Assembly (NCBI GenBank): GCA_002205965.3
Contig: NADL03000556.1
Span: 62,001-126,000 of the forward strand
DNA: 64,000 nucleotides
Reading direction: 5' to 3'
Source of the DNA: Kappaphycus alvarezii
Lineage: Eukaryota; Rhodophyta; Florideophyceae; Gigartinales; Solieriaceae
Shown here in pieces: positions 33,638 to 45,655 of this stretch. The position numbers and the translations under genes are program-made. Positions within the stretch are counted from its first letter, which is position 1, and the number at the start of each line of letters is the position of its first letter. Under the pieces are notes generated by a model, which made no database searches, was not told where the DNA came from, and saw only the letters and a list, made by a program, of their open reading frames with translations.

Positions 33638-35151
33638 GTAGCATAGCTCCATCCCCATCACTTTGTCAGCTTACTCTATTGAGTCGATTTTGCTTGTTTG
33701 GAAAACTAAAGGATATTTCGAATAAATCTTCCAAGAGCAAGAGCAGCCAAACCTTGTGGTTTCTTCAACATCTTGGGACCCTCTCTCAGTAGAGTTTGCA
33801 TCTTTAACACGCTGATTTCACCCAATGCAGCGAAAAACGCGATAGTGAATCCCATAAGTCAGTCCTCACGAATTCTGCCTGAGGTGACTTATCCCCGTCC
33901 CCTTCATCACCCTCGGAGGTTTGTATTGGGGTGGCTACCCGCTGCTTAGCGATGTCGCATGGAGTATGGCAGGAGGTAAAATCGAGACATGTGGAAAGGT
34001 GAAAGAGTTTCTCCCTCATTGACCATCCGCAGCAGTATTAATGCCCAATATTGACTGCCTAATGCCTGGATTCCAGACCGTTTTCTAAGAAGACATGGAC
34101 GCGCTGCTTGTGGTTGTTGTCACGGTGTCAGGGAGGGGAATCGAAACAGGACAGGAATAGTGAACGGGAAAAAGAGTCCTCTGGGAAACCATTGCAGTCC
34201 CGTTTTTGAGTAATTTAACAGAGCGAGCTCCTAAAACAGTCAGTTAGCTAGACTGGCCGGTATTCGCTCAAATCAGTCTGTCCTCCCTCCGCATCGATTA
34301 GGTAGTAGGGACTGCCATATATAGCCGTTCGTATATTTAAAAATTAGTAGATACAGTACTGTAGACGATAGCCACCAGGGCGTAGCAGGAAATGAGCGAA
34401 ACGGAATAAAGCCAACTAAAACTGTTCCCCTTACAGTACAAATACAGGCTGCATCAAAAAATGCAACTAATGTACGTATCGCTCTGCATCTTGCTTGAAA
34501 CGGAGGTAACGCGTGTGATTGAACCGATTCGTACCATTTATGAAACAACCAGTAATCTCCACGTAAAGTACAGCAATAAAATTTACATTTTTTTGTCGTG
34601 AATTTAATAAAAAACACTCAAAATCATTCATTTTAACATCCAGCGTCAAAAAATGGGGAGCAATGGGGGTACTCTCCTGATAAGGGATTTAGGATGGCTA
34701 TTTTCCGAAGACTGGGGGACAGGTCTGTGTAGTAGAGACTCTGGAAAAAGTATTCTGGAAAAATGCCAAATAAATCTGTTTCATTAGATTCAAGACTGTT
34801 TTAAATACTTGCGCCAGCCTCCTAATCATTATAAATCATAAATATTAGAAAAAATTAAGTTAAACATGGGATATCTTCTCTCCATCAAAGTTGGTTTAAA
34901 TTGAAAACAACCGAAAAGCATGGCCGGTGCAAATCTGAACGGTAGTGAAACGATATTACAGCACATTAAATTGCTTCAACTGAATATTTGCAGACTCATC
35001 TCTCGCCCTTATTCTCCAATAAAATTACTGTGACAATGATCTTTGTGACCCAGAAACACAAATGCTATCTAAATAACCTTGATTAGTATTCAACTTTTCC
35101 TTGGCTAATAATTTTAATCTATTTATATTTCTAAATATAAATATGTCTGGA
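33638..35151. other. No supported gene
   Basis: Increasingly AT-rich DNA with no motif-bearing frame. A GGTTCAAATCC-like B-box lies further right, near 35,275, but does not form a tRNA. The outer end of the following transposon may reach into this interval. Confidence 0.4.
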
Positions 35152-35175
35152 CATGCCATCCACGAGTTAAATGGG
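35152..35175 (+). repeat. Left inverted repeat of the unclassified transposon
   Basis: It contains CCATCCACGAGTTAA; the right copy has the reverse complement with two mismatches over 24 bases. A weaker match continues inward to about 35,213 (GACAG and AAATCCG blocks). Confidence 0.75.
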
Positions 35176-35531
35176 TCTGGGTTTTACGACAGCGCAAAAG
35201 TTAAAAAATCCGCCATTTGTCCGTTTTGAATAATTTTTGTATCAATGGAAAGCTGTGAACGTCCCCTCGCGATTGGTTCAAATCCCATGTTGATGGCACA
35301 TTACAAACTCCAGCCATACATCCAGCAATGGAGCTAGCCTCGCACATTTTTATATCATAATAATGTGGATGTACGGGGTCCTTCTGGGATTTTTTCAAAA
35401 CAAAATTTTATAGGTGTTGGTGCATTTTGTTGCTTGTTGATCATGTATATTGTTGCTTTGTCTCACTTTCAGATCTCATTCCCAAACTTCGTGCTCAGTC
35501 TGCATCAATTCTGCACTAAAAGACTTTCAAG

Positions 35532-38500
35532 ATGTCATATTGCTCATGCAAGGTGGGCAAGTGCTCATATTGTCCAAGTTCATTCAGGCGCTGTGGGTGT
35601 TCATGTGATGGTGTGAGTCCGAGTGTAGTGTTGGACAGAAAAAGAAGCAATCCCGGCAGACTAAATACAGCTGCGCGTACATTGCGACCAGCTGCTAAGA
35701 GGGCCCGTCTCCATTTACAGCAAACTACTGAAAAGGAGTTACCTTCACCGCTTGAGCGGGGACCAAACAAAACAATCGAGACTGCTACCGATGTATGGAA
35801 TGCTTTTGGTTGGGTTCGCAGTACGAAAAAAAATTTACCGAACGAACAGGAAAGGAACACAAACAGTGCTTTACATGGGTTTAGTGGCCCTGAATGGAGT
35901 ACTTTGGTACAATCCGTGCTTTCGTGTGCCGTAAAGGTAGCCGAAATATTGCATCCTGCCGGAATCAATAAACTGTTGGATGATTTGGCGGAGGCTATAA
36001 TCAAGCAGGGATCAAACAATGCAAATGAAAGGCAAAGGTTGCTTAGTGTATTGGCGGATATATCGACCGTAGCTCCAAAAAGTAGCATTCAAGGGAGGGT
36101 TGCACGGGCAGTTATTGTCAAGGGCCTATCTAAGTAAAGCTTATGAGAATTACGTACAGAGCGTTCCGGTGATCATAAACCGTTCACGTTGGGTGGGAGA
36201 TGTATCGACCGTGCTTATAATGATTTCAGGAATATAATGGATGCTCATGAACTAGCGAAGAAGGTAATTCGCAGTACAAGATACGATGAATCGGCCGTTT
36301 CAAGTACCATAAATTTTATCTTTCATCTCTCATATGTAGGGACCATGTTATGGGGATATAAAAACATTAGCTTATCCTCAGCTGAAACCATACAGCTACC
36401 GGCGTTACGACGCCGTGTAGCGAAGAAAGATATCATTGAAAGCTACCTGAGTTCTTGCGAGTCCGGGACTCGCAAAAAGGTTTCCCGTGGATCCTTTTAC
36501 AACCTACTATCAATTCTGAAATTTGGCGGGGAGAGTATTCTTACAGCAGTAGATTACGTTACTGGGGTTCTTGTCAACGACCAAGTCGCAATGTTACGAC
36601 GAACTAGCGAAGACTTTGCAGCGAATGGGGAAGTAGCGAAAAAAATGACTGGCTTCCTAGAGATATTGCGCAAATTCCTTCGACAACAGTATGATGATCA
36701 TGCTTCAAAGGAAGATGATGCTGTCCACAGACATCTTGTTCTTTATGGACTCGAAAAAACACTAGAAAGCCACGATACCGGCAAAAGAATATGCAACGCA
36801 TGTAACTTAATCAGATTCTACTTCGGTGAATTGCAAGTAATAGTTCAAGGTGCCGCCAACAAACCAAGAGATGTGGTTGATAACGCTGTGAAGGATGTAA
36901 ATGATGTAGAAGAGAAGCTGTAAATTTATCGAGGCCACCGCGTCAGAGTAACAAACCAATAGCAAGCCATAAAAGCACTCCACCTTGAGCTGGAGGGAAA
37001 ATGTAAACTTGGAGAATCTACTTAACATTCCGTTGTGATCATTGACTGGAAAATGAAATTCGAGACCATGTCTGCTCGTGAGACGACACAGCAGCATTTC
37101 GGTAAACATGGAATTGGATGGCATGGTTTCCTAGCAAGCTACCATGTACTTGAAGGTGATGAGGCCGTTCGTTTTACGGTGTACTGTGATCAAATCCTGG
37201 ATGGTACAAACAAGCAAGATAATCTTGCCGTCGCATCAGTGATTGAAGCCTTTTTACGGCAGCTGCACAAAAAGTTACCGTTTATAGAATCGGTTACGCT
37301 GCAGTACGATAACGCTGGCTGTTACCAATCAAATGAACTCTTACTTCTTCTACCCGTTATAGGTAAGATATCTCACATTAATATATCTCTTTTCTTGCAT
37401 ACAGAGACTCAAGATGGCAAGAGAGTTATTGACGCACACTTTGCGCGGGGTACGTCGCACATAGAACAGTTCATGAAGATCTCACAATGGAACAAGGTGA
37501 GAAAAATAGCTACGCCTAAAGGACTAGCAGCAGCACAAGCTTGTAGAGGAGAAATACAGAACTCGTTTGTGCAGTTGGTATGTCTTGATAGAAACAGGTT
37601 GCAGTTCCTGAGGAAAAGAGTGGACAAGATATCTTCAGTATCAAAGTTATATTTTTCTCGTTGAAATGACTGCTTCATTGAACTGGATGGAACATCACGG
37701 AATCTGGATGATGTACTGAAGGGAACAGACGCTCCAAATCGTAATGAAGTGCATTATACGCTTGGAGCATTTGCTTACTCTGGTGTTGGTAACGGCATCA
37801 CTTTCAAGGTTTCTGTAAGCAACAGGTCATTCAAACCCATAGACGTGGACGAAAATGCACCGATGGAAACAGATGAAGGTACGACAATGGCCAAAAACAT
37901 GGGGTCAATTGCAGATGTAGATATCATTGATGAAGGGAGTAATGATGCAATGGACAACTATGGAATTGAAGATACAATCAGCTCAGACCAGAAGGCCCGG
38001 AGAATGGAAATAATATAGAAAATGATGATAGCGCAGAGGACGACGGAATGATTCTCATTCTATTTGGGAGTACGGAGCAAATACAAGCAACAGAGATCCG
38101 AGAAGAGACCATTGCACCAGAGGAATACTGCTTTTATAGATCACCGAAAGAAAGCCTCTTTCGTGATATGATAACTGCGGCTAATGTATCTAAAGTTTCA
38201 TCTTTAGGGACAGTGCTTGGTCCACGAATGAGAGGAAGAAGCCATAAGCAGCGCAAAGCTGTATTTACATCATGTACACCTACGAGAAGGGACATGATTG
38301 CTTTTGCGGTGCGAGAGGCTAATCATCTTATCGCCAATAATACGATATGTATAAGGGATGGAAGGGCTCATATACCTGAGTATGATCTTTCTGAAGGAGT
38401 TTTTATTTCTCAGGAGTAACTAAAAGTGAAGGGTTGGGCACGAAGGTTGCTAAAGGGAGCCCAGTACGGCAGAAGTTACATTGAAGGGTACAAAAAGGAA

Positions 38501-38947
38501 ATCAACGAGATGTTTCAAAAAGGCGTCAGAGTTTCAACTGATAAGATGGGACCTGCAACTATGTTAGAGAACCTTCAAGAAAATTGTACCGGTCGATACA
38601 GTCTACCAGGAGAGAATGAAATTCGTCAGGAGATAACAAAGCTGCTCGGGGCTCAAAAGAAGAACTCTGGGAGAAATGAAGGAGAAGATGGAAACGACAT
38701 TCAAAGAGGGACTGTGACTCATGGCAGGGCATCGAAAGTTCCGGATATTGTCACCGAACTATTCGAAGCTTTTGTGAAAGAAGATCAATCTATGAAACCT
38801 AATGATGCTGTCAAAAGAATGAAGGAAGCGCTAAGTGAAGGCGGATTCTGTTTTGACGAAACATTTCCATCAGAACAAACGCTACGGTCGAAGTTTAGCA
38901 CTTTGACGTCAAAAATGAAGCGCTTAGAGAAGGCGACTCTAATGTAG
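35532..38947 (+). pseudogene. Large transposase-like protein, about 1,140 codons
   Basis: The coding region has four parts. A Cys-rich CXC-like start (residues about 4-25, CSCKVGKCSYC and CGCSCDG) is probably a zinc-binding DNA-contact motif. A helical region with IQLPALRRRVAKKDIIESYL and VSRGSFYNLLSIL follows (about 36,390-36,520). The third part is a catalytic-looking core with VVIIDWKMKF (Asp codon 37,044), a HFGKHGIGWHG loop, LQYDNAGCY (Asp 37,308) and TQDGKRVIDAHFARG (Asp 37,431), giving DD40D spacing. The fourth is a charged C-terminal region. One frame is open nearly throughout. It has in-frame stops at 36,135, 36,144, 36,921, 36,960, 37,023, 37,662 and 38,417, and one frameshift near 37,985. 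Similarity clearly continues across the stops. The core resembles proteins with DWxMKF, SDNAGCY and QDGK motifs known to me from invertebrates; I know no formal superfamily name. The transposase role is inferred from the flanking inverted repeats and the acidic triad. Confidence 0.68.
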
Positions 38948-39187
38948 TAGTTTGGTATGGTATCCTTCAGCAAAAGCTTTAATTTTTAATATTTTCACTG
39001 TATTTTCCTCTATTCCGAAGTGTGTAGTTACGACCCATATAGCATTTCCGGATCTGCCTATTGTCAATCTGTTTACACCAATGAATAGGGCAGATAGTCA
39101 GCTTTCCAGCAATGTAAATTTCATGCCAGGAATGTAAATAACGGATTTAAGATTTTTGAGACTGTCCTAAATTAAACGACTTTTTCT

Positions 39188-39211
39188 CCCACTTAACTCG
39201 TGGATGGCGTG
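39188..39211 (+). repeat. Right inverted repeat of the unclassified transposon
   Basis: Reverse complement of the left repeat at 22 of 24 positions, with TTAACTCGTGGATGG at its centre. The weaker inward match covers about 39,137-39,187. Confidence 0.75.
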
Positions 39212-40284
39212 TGGATATGATCCAAATGACCCGTTAACTAAAACAGAAATCCATTTCATATATTAAGACCTATTTCATATCTAAATCATGTATGCAAAAA
39301 TTAATGCGAAAAGTACGACGATTCAAATGGATCTTGCTCATTAATGGGCATATCAGTACCATCGATAGATATTTAACAGTTTTCTACCCCAGACATCACA
39401 AACCTCTTACCCTATGATATCCAGAAAAGTAAGTTAGCACATTTTGATACTTCTTCATATATTAACATAAATATGAAACAAAGTACCACAGGAATAAATG
39501 CAAGCAAATAAAAAAACAACAAGTTCATTTTTGGAGTTTTTTCTCATCTGCGTTACAGAATGATCTCCTCTGGTGCTCCGTAACATACGTTCTTAAAAAT
39601 ACAATACCCAAAGCAGATGTTTAGTTCTTCCACCACTTCGAATTCTACTTTTTACTAGCTTCCATGCTTTATGACAGACCAGTGGCAATAAAACAACAAA
39701 GTGAGTTTGAAAATGGCGACATTGTGTGATGCTGCTTGTCGATGATGTGCCAGCCATTTCTTCCCCAATAGTTGGAAACATAGAAGCACTTACGCTTGAT
39801 GTCGTAATTAGTTTTTAGGTTATAGGAATATTGACAAAGTTCTAATTACATTTCCTTCAATGTACTTGAAACTACGAAGAGATGTTAATTTTCAATGAAC
39901 CTCCTAGTATGTCGTTACTTTGATATCGTAAACATAGTACAATACTTTTATTGATTGCACGTCCATTTATACAAATTTATGAGAATTAGTGATCAAAAAT
40001 CATTGGGGAATAGTCAGTGTTGGGTACCACAATATACACGTGGCGCCCTTTTGGAATCTAGATTACATTATGGAATCTCGAATGACCGGTTGAGAGTCTT
40101 AGTGGTGAATGGGAGGCTGGGGGCCTCTCATTTTATTTTCTCGTGTTCGTATAAAGAAAACTTGATCCTCCTGGACAATGCAGAGAGAGGAGGCAGAAGA
40201 GGAAAAAGGATGAAAAGAAAACAGAAAACGCAGTTCGTCATTTTGTTAGGCTTTTGGTGCTCTCATCTGATACTGTTGTAGAGG
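39212..40284. other. AT-rich intergenic DNA, no supported gene
   Basis: No motif-bearing frame. The last 300 bases may hold the 5' LTR or leader of the Ty3 element that follows, but I could not match them to any sequence after it. Confidence 0.4.
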
Positions 40285-43200
40285 GTGCCCAACACAGCAA
40301 GCAACATGAATGGGAACGTGGTTAAGTTTGATGGAACTGAACAGTCTGATATAGACTACTTCTTGTTCTACGTGGAGATCATTATCAAGCCAGATGGCTC
40401 CGATGAAGAGAAAGCAAGGGCATTGATAACATATCTTTGCGGAAACGCATTCGATTTGTTCTATAAGAAGTTTTCTGTCGATGGAAAGATATCTGATGAA
40501 GGCAAGAAGTTTGATGTGGTATGCACAGAACTACGAAGCGAATATGGTAAGCAAGAAGAACCAAGGAGAATGGCAGAGGAAGCTTTATCTCTCCGCTTGA
40601 CAGAAGTCTGTGCATTGGAACTCTTTGTTGCTCAATCTGACTCTGCTTATGAGGCAGCTGCCTTCACAGCGTGTGGGGGTTTGGGCGCACAAGAGGTAAT
40701 CGATGGTTTAACTGATGGTTGATGCTTCCGGTAAACAGGCCGGAGCTTCAGACCAGGGTTTATATAGAAAAAGTACTCAACGACGGCAATGGTAAATTGT
40801 AGCCAGACGATGCTAAATTCAGAGGTGTTCTAGAAGAACGGCCCTAAAGGCATGAAACTTAAAGGGTGTGAAGGTTCACGTAGAAACTATCAGGGAGATT
40901 GACAGCAGAAAACATCATGGCAAAGTTCCATTGGTCCAATTGGCAAGAAGACATAAAGTAATTGCTGATTGGTGACGTGGGAGAAGTTTCGAGAAACACG
41001 CGAGATCGCCACAATGGCGTTATGTGATTGGTTCGGCACGGGGTGGTACGGGTCTTGTGTTTTACACCGGTGTCTGGGTACAGTGCACGAGTTGCACTGA
41101 TGTCTTGGTACAGTGTAAATCTTGGTAACGGTTACTGGCGGGATACTGTCAGTAATGTCTTAGTTGATTTGGGGGCACAATCGTTACACAGCGGAACAGA
41201 AAAGGTTCTTCCTAGCCAGGGCAGTCGTTTTCGAACAGGGTATTCGAGACTTTGTTGTGCTTCACTCCCCGAAGACCTACGAGCGGTTGAAAGAATGTCT
41301 CATTGAATATGCAGGATCTTTGCGAAGGTTTTTTGAACCGCACTCATCTGTAGGCTTACCCACGCTGCAGACTTCATCTGATAAAGTAGTACAGGAACAA
41401 TTGGGATCGATAAAGACCAGAACTCATGTTGACGATAAGTTTGACGTACTTGCGTCACAGCTGGCCGTGCTTTCCTTATTCGTACAGGGCAAATCTGGAG
41501 AGAAGAATGAGGAAAAGACTGCCTTGAATTTTCCAGAGGGATCAAAACAATTTTACGGAGCGCAAGTCCGTGGGGATATGCTAAAATGCTCTTATTGCAA
41601 CAAGTTTGGCCACAGCGTAGAATCATGCTGGAAGAAGCAGAGAGATGACAAAACCAAGGTTGTTTGCGAGTATTGTGAGAAAAGAGGGCATTCAGGTGAT
41701 GACTGCTGGACGAAACAGAAAGTTTGGAAATCCGACGAGAGTAATAGCCATCCGAGCCAGGCTTCTCAAAGCCGGAGTCAGAATGTTATGGTTATCACAT
41801 AAGAGGATCATCATAGAAATGTGAAGACCAATACGGTGGATGCAGTAAATGCCGTTCGACGCGGGAGAGACGGTGAGACATTGCCCAAGAAGGTGGCAAC
41901 CGGATCGGGCAACCCTATGTCGATCCGCAGAATTGTAAATCCTGCTGAGATCCCGAAGGATGCGTCAGTAAACGTGCTGCAGCGTAAGGGAAAGGCGAAA
42001 AAAAAGAAGAAGAAGAAGAAGAAGCATGGCGGCCGACCACTGGAGGGATTTTCGAACGTTATGATGTTCTTGCAAGTCTTTCGCAGGCTAATGCGGGAAT
42101 AAGATTTGGGCAGTTGCTGCGCGGGGACACGAAGCAAGCAGAGAATACACTCAGAAAGATCTTGAAAAAAGTTCCAGGACGGCTTGCCGTCGTCCAAGAG
42201 GAGGACGGATATGCTTCAGGTGAGGAAGAAGGCGATGATGTCGACATTCCGGAAGGTGGAAGAGGAAGAGCAAGCAACCAGTCGATAACCCAGTGGAAGA
42301 ATCCCTCGAGACGGAGGAGAACTAGACTCAAGGCGGTAACGTGCAGTTCATATGGTTAACGGGTGAGGGCGTTGTTGGATACGGGCGCACTGCCGAATAT
42401 AATGTCGCAGAGGTTGTGCCGGAGGCTAAATTTGGACCTACGTGAAACAAATCGGCGCATCAAAGTATTAGATGGAAACACCGCGAGGGTGCTAGGAGAA
42501 GTGACTAGTGTCCCTGTGTCTTTGGGAACCATGACAGTTCCGCTAAATTTCTCGGTGCTCATGGATTCTCCATTTCATCCCATCGTTGGAGCACCTGCCA
42601 TGGAGGCACTCGTAACTTAATTAGACCTAAGACAAGGTTTGGTAACCTTTCGAATTGGAAATTGATCCATTACTGCGACGCTTCCATTGATAAATGAAGG
42701 GATAGACGAACGCAGAGATGAGAGCGATGATATATCATCCGACTCAGGTGGGCCCAATGATTCTTGTGACGACGACTCTGATGCAGTTGTAATAGGGGAA
42801 GAGGAAAGCACTGTTGGAGCCAGTAACAATGGAGGAGACAAAACGGGAGAATTCGTAATTGTTGTGCGAGAGCACGAGCCAAAAAAGCCACCGGCAAGCG
42901 AATCATCGGAAACTAATGCGATGCATGGTGAAGGTCACGCAACTGGCATACCGCAAGCAAGAGGACTCAGTGAAGAGCAGTCAGCCATATCGAGTAGGAC
43001 ACTGGAGGCATTGCCACCAAAGGAGCAGCGTGAAGTAACAAAGCTGTTACTGTCTTCCGAGTTGCAAAAAATGCTAGCCTGGACTTTTGACGAAATTAAC
43101 CCGTGGATGGTTCCGTTTATCCATAGCTTTGATCTGGACGACTATATGCCGATATGTGAGCCTGTAAGAAGAATGCCCGTCAAATACAACGATTTTGTAA

Positions 43201-45655
43201 AGCAAGAGATTGCTAAGATACTGGATTCGGGCAACATTCGCCCTTCAAGTTCACCATGGGGGTTTGCCGTCGTTATTGCCACGAAAATAGATGTCGAGTC
43301 TCGATTCTGTGTTGATTATCGCCCTCTTAACAAACGAATGAAAGCTGACAAATGGCCGATCCCGAACATTGAAGAATTAATTGACTAAGTTAGATTTGGG
43401 GAAGTCTTCTCGAGCCTTGACCTATTCACTGAGTATTGGAACATCAGGTTGGATGAAAAAGTACAGGAGATGACCACTTTTAGGTGCAAGTACGGATCTT
43501 TCTGCTTTCTTGTGTTGCCATTTGGTGTCAGAAAAGGTCTCCCATGTTTTCAAAGAGCAGCGACAATTTTGTTTGAGGAACTCATCTTTGTGGTGGTGTA
43601 CATTGATGAAATCATAGTGAAGTCCCAAACGTAGAATGAGCACATCAGGCATCTGCAAATTGTGTTTGATCGACTTCGAGGAGTCGGGCTCAAACTTAAA
43701 TTGAAAAAGTGCCACTTTGGTTTGAAAGAAGTTGTGACGCTAGGGCACGTAGTGAGCGGCTGTTCTGTTCGTACAGACCCTCAAAAGACTAGAGCGATCG
43801 CAAACGCATCCACGCCAACAACGAAAAAGGGACTGCCGTCATTCCTGGGCATGGAGTCATACTACCGCCGGTTCGTGAAAGGCTTCGCCAATGTAGCAGC
43901 TCCCCTACATGAATTCACGAGCGTGAAGGCCCAATTCGTTTTGACTCAAGAGGCAATAAGAGCGTTTGAAGAACTGAAGGAAAGAATGGCCAGTCCGCCA
44001 GTCCTTGCATTGCCTATCTTGTCAAACCCTTTCATTTTGTATAGCGAAGATTCAAAGTAAGCAGTGGGGGCCGTCCTTGTCCAAAAGAATCATGAAGGCT
44101 TCGAGCACCCCACGTAATACGAAAGCAGAACCCTCCAAAAGGCAGAACGAAATTATAGCACATTTGAGAGGGAAGGTGCAGCAGTGATTTTCACTCCCAA
44201 GAAATTTCGCCATTATCTCCTGGGAACCCCGTTCGTATTGTACTCAGATCATCAGGCACTTCCCACCACGTTTGCTAAGAATGACGTCCACGGAAGACTA
44301 AACAGATGGCTGGATTTCATGGCGTAGTTTGTGTTTGAGATCTGTCACAAGCCCGGATTCCAGAATGCAACTGCAGATTACCTTAGTTGCATCAGTACTC
44401 CCGCCATGTTGGAAGGAAACAATAACGACGAAGAACGGCATGGGAATGTGGAAGGCATTGAAAAGTACCTGGGCACAATGGTGGCGCAAGAATTGTATAC
44501 CATCGACGGGAACAGTACGGGCAGTTCATTTGAGGAGGGATTGAGCCAGATTAAGCGGTACTTGTACACGCTGGAGAGCACTAGTCTTGAGAAAAGGCAT
44601 CGCTGGCAGGCAAAGAATTACTTGGCATCCCACAACACCCTCTTTCGCCGTACGAACGGATGTCTGAGAGTAGAACCTCCAGAAGAAGCCAGGATACAGA
44701 TTTTGAACGAGTTGCTTGATCGTATAGGCCACTGGGAAAATGCAGTAACAAAGCAGTTTGTCTCTGAAAGCTTTTGGTTGCCGACTATGCCAAGGGATGT
44801 TCGAACGTATGTGCGCTCCTGCGAAAAATTCCAAAAGGCTGCGTTTGACAAACGGAACAAGTCCAACTAGCGGCAACCAGTCACTGGGTTACTTGAAAAA
44901 TTTTCAATGGAGTTCACAGGGCCTCTTAGAGAGTTACAGTATGGAAACATGTTCGCACTCGTTGCAGTCGAACCTCTTAGCGGCTGGGCAATTTTCAAGG
45001 CAACAGGCAGCGAAATATGTGACTTTTCCATTGATTTCGTGCAAAGCGAAATTATTTCGGTGTTCGGATATCCAAAAGAAATAGTCACGAACAACGTACC
45101 GGCCTTCACCGCAACAGGGTTCGAAATCTACTTGTGCCACCATGGGATTGCGTGGAGACTAGTTGCAGAGTACAGTCCCCATGCGAACAGAAGAGAAGAA
45201 TGCATGATTAGAACCGTGAAGAAAACAGTAGCGGAAGTAATTCCGGATGTGGTGCAGGCATACCGCCATCGAACAGAAGAGACGGGTTTTCCCCATTCTT
45301 CATGATGCTTGGCAAGAAAGGACGTTGGTCCCCTTTCCCAGCTTCGCACTTGGGGGGCGGCCTAACTGAAACAGACGGCAAGGGTAGAACTAGCAAGTGT
45401 ACGGTCATCCAGGATTGACCGCGAGGTGTCTGGCAGAGATGAGCATCCGTCGTTTCAAGTTGGAGATTTGGTTTTGAAAAGGCGCCCGAGAGAATCAAGA
45501 GCACTGGAAACAAAGTAGGTTGGTCCTTACACTGTAGTCGAGGCCCGGAATCCATCTTACATCATGGAGAACGGGAAAGGGAAGCTAACCAAACGAGGCG
45601 TTCACCAGCATCGGTTGCGGAGGTTTGTGGTTCGCGGCGCAAGTTTGCACAATTA
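40285..45655 (+). mobile_element. Second Ty3/gypsy retrotransposon (fossil, LTRs not recognised)
   Basis: Parts occur in Ty3 order. Gag spans about 40,306-41,800 with two CCHC knuckles (CSYCNKFGHSVESC and CEYCEKRGHSGDDC), then a linker with a Lys-rich tract. The protease lies near 42,375 (LLDTGALPNIM), and reverse transcriptase spans about 43,070-43,890. RNase H follows to about 44,400. Integrase begins with a zinc-binding region near 44,720-44,840, its core covers about 44,900-45,300, and the C-terminal tail runs to 45,655. It is a different subfamily from the 20.85 kb element. Broken in roughly ten places. With no LTR pair visible its age cannot be estimated, but it looks older than the LTR-flanked copy. 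Confidence 0.85.

Larger units (their letters stand above)
35152..39211 (+). mobile_element. Unclassified long DNA transposon with terminal or subterminal inverted repeats
   Basis: A single long coding region is enclosed by inverted repeats. The best-conserved parts are 35,152-35,175 and 39,188-39,211, which match as reverse complements at 22 of 24 positions; a weaker match continues inward for about 40 bases on each side. The exact outer ends and target duplication were not resolved. Base composition is AT-richer than the LTR elements. The protein resembles large transposase-like proteins of unnamed family that occur in invertebrate genomes. The element is inactive through stop codons but otherwise well preserved. 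Confidence 0.72.

Noticed and set aside
33360-33644. A 94-codon minus-strand frame
   Set aside because: It is the reverse of copy B of the peptide repeat; homology supports the plus strand.
35240-35300. A GGTTCAAATCC-like B box suggesting a tRNA
   Set aside because: No matching A box or acceptor stem can be paired around it.
40041-40048. TGGCGCCC resembling a retroviral-type primer-binding site before the second Ty3 gag
   Set aside because: The bases before it do not end in CA and no partner LTR was found after the element, so the match may be chance.
41998-42025. An AAG-repeat microsatellite
   Set aside because: It lies in the coding region of the second Ty3 element and encodes a Lys-rich linker, so it is not a separate feature.
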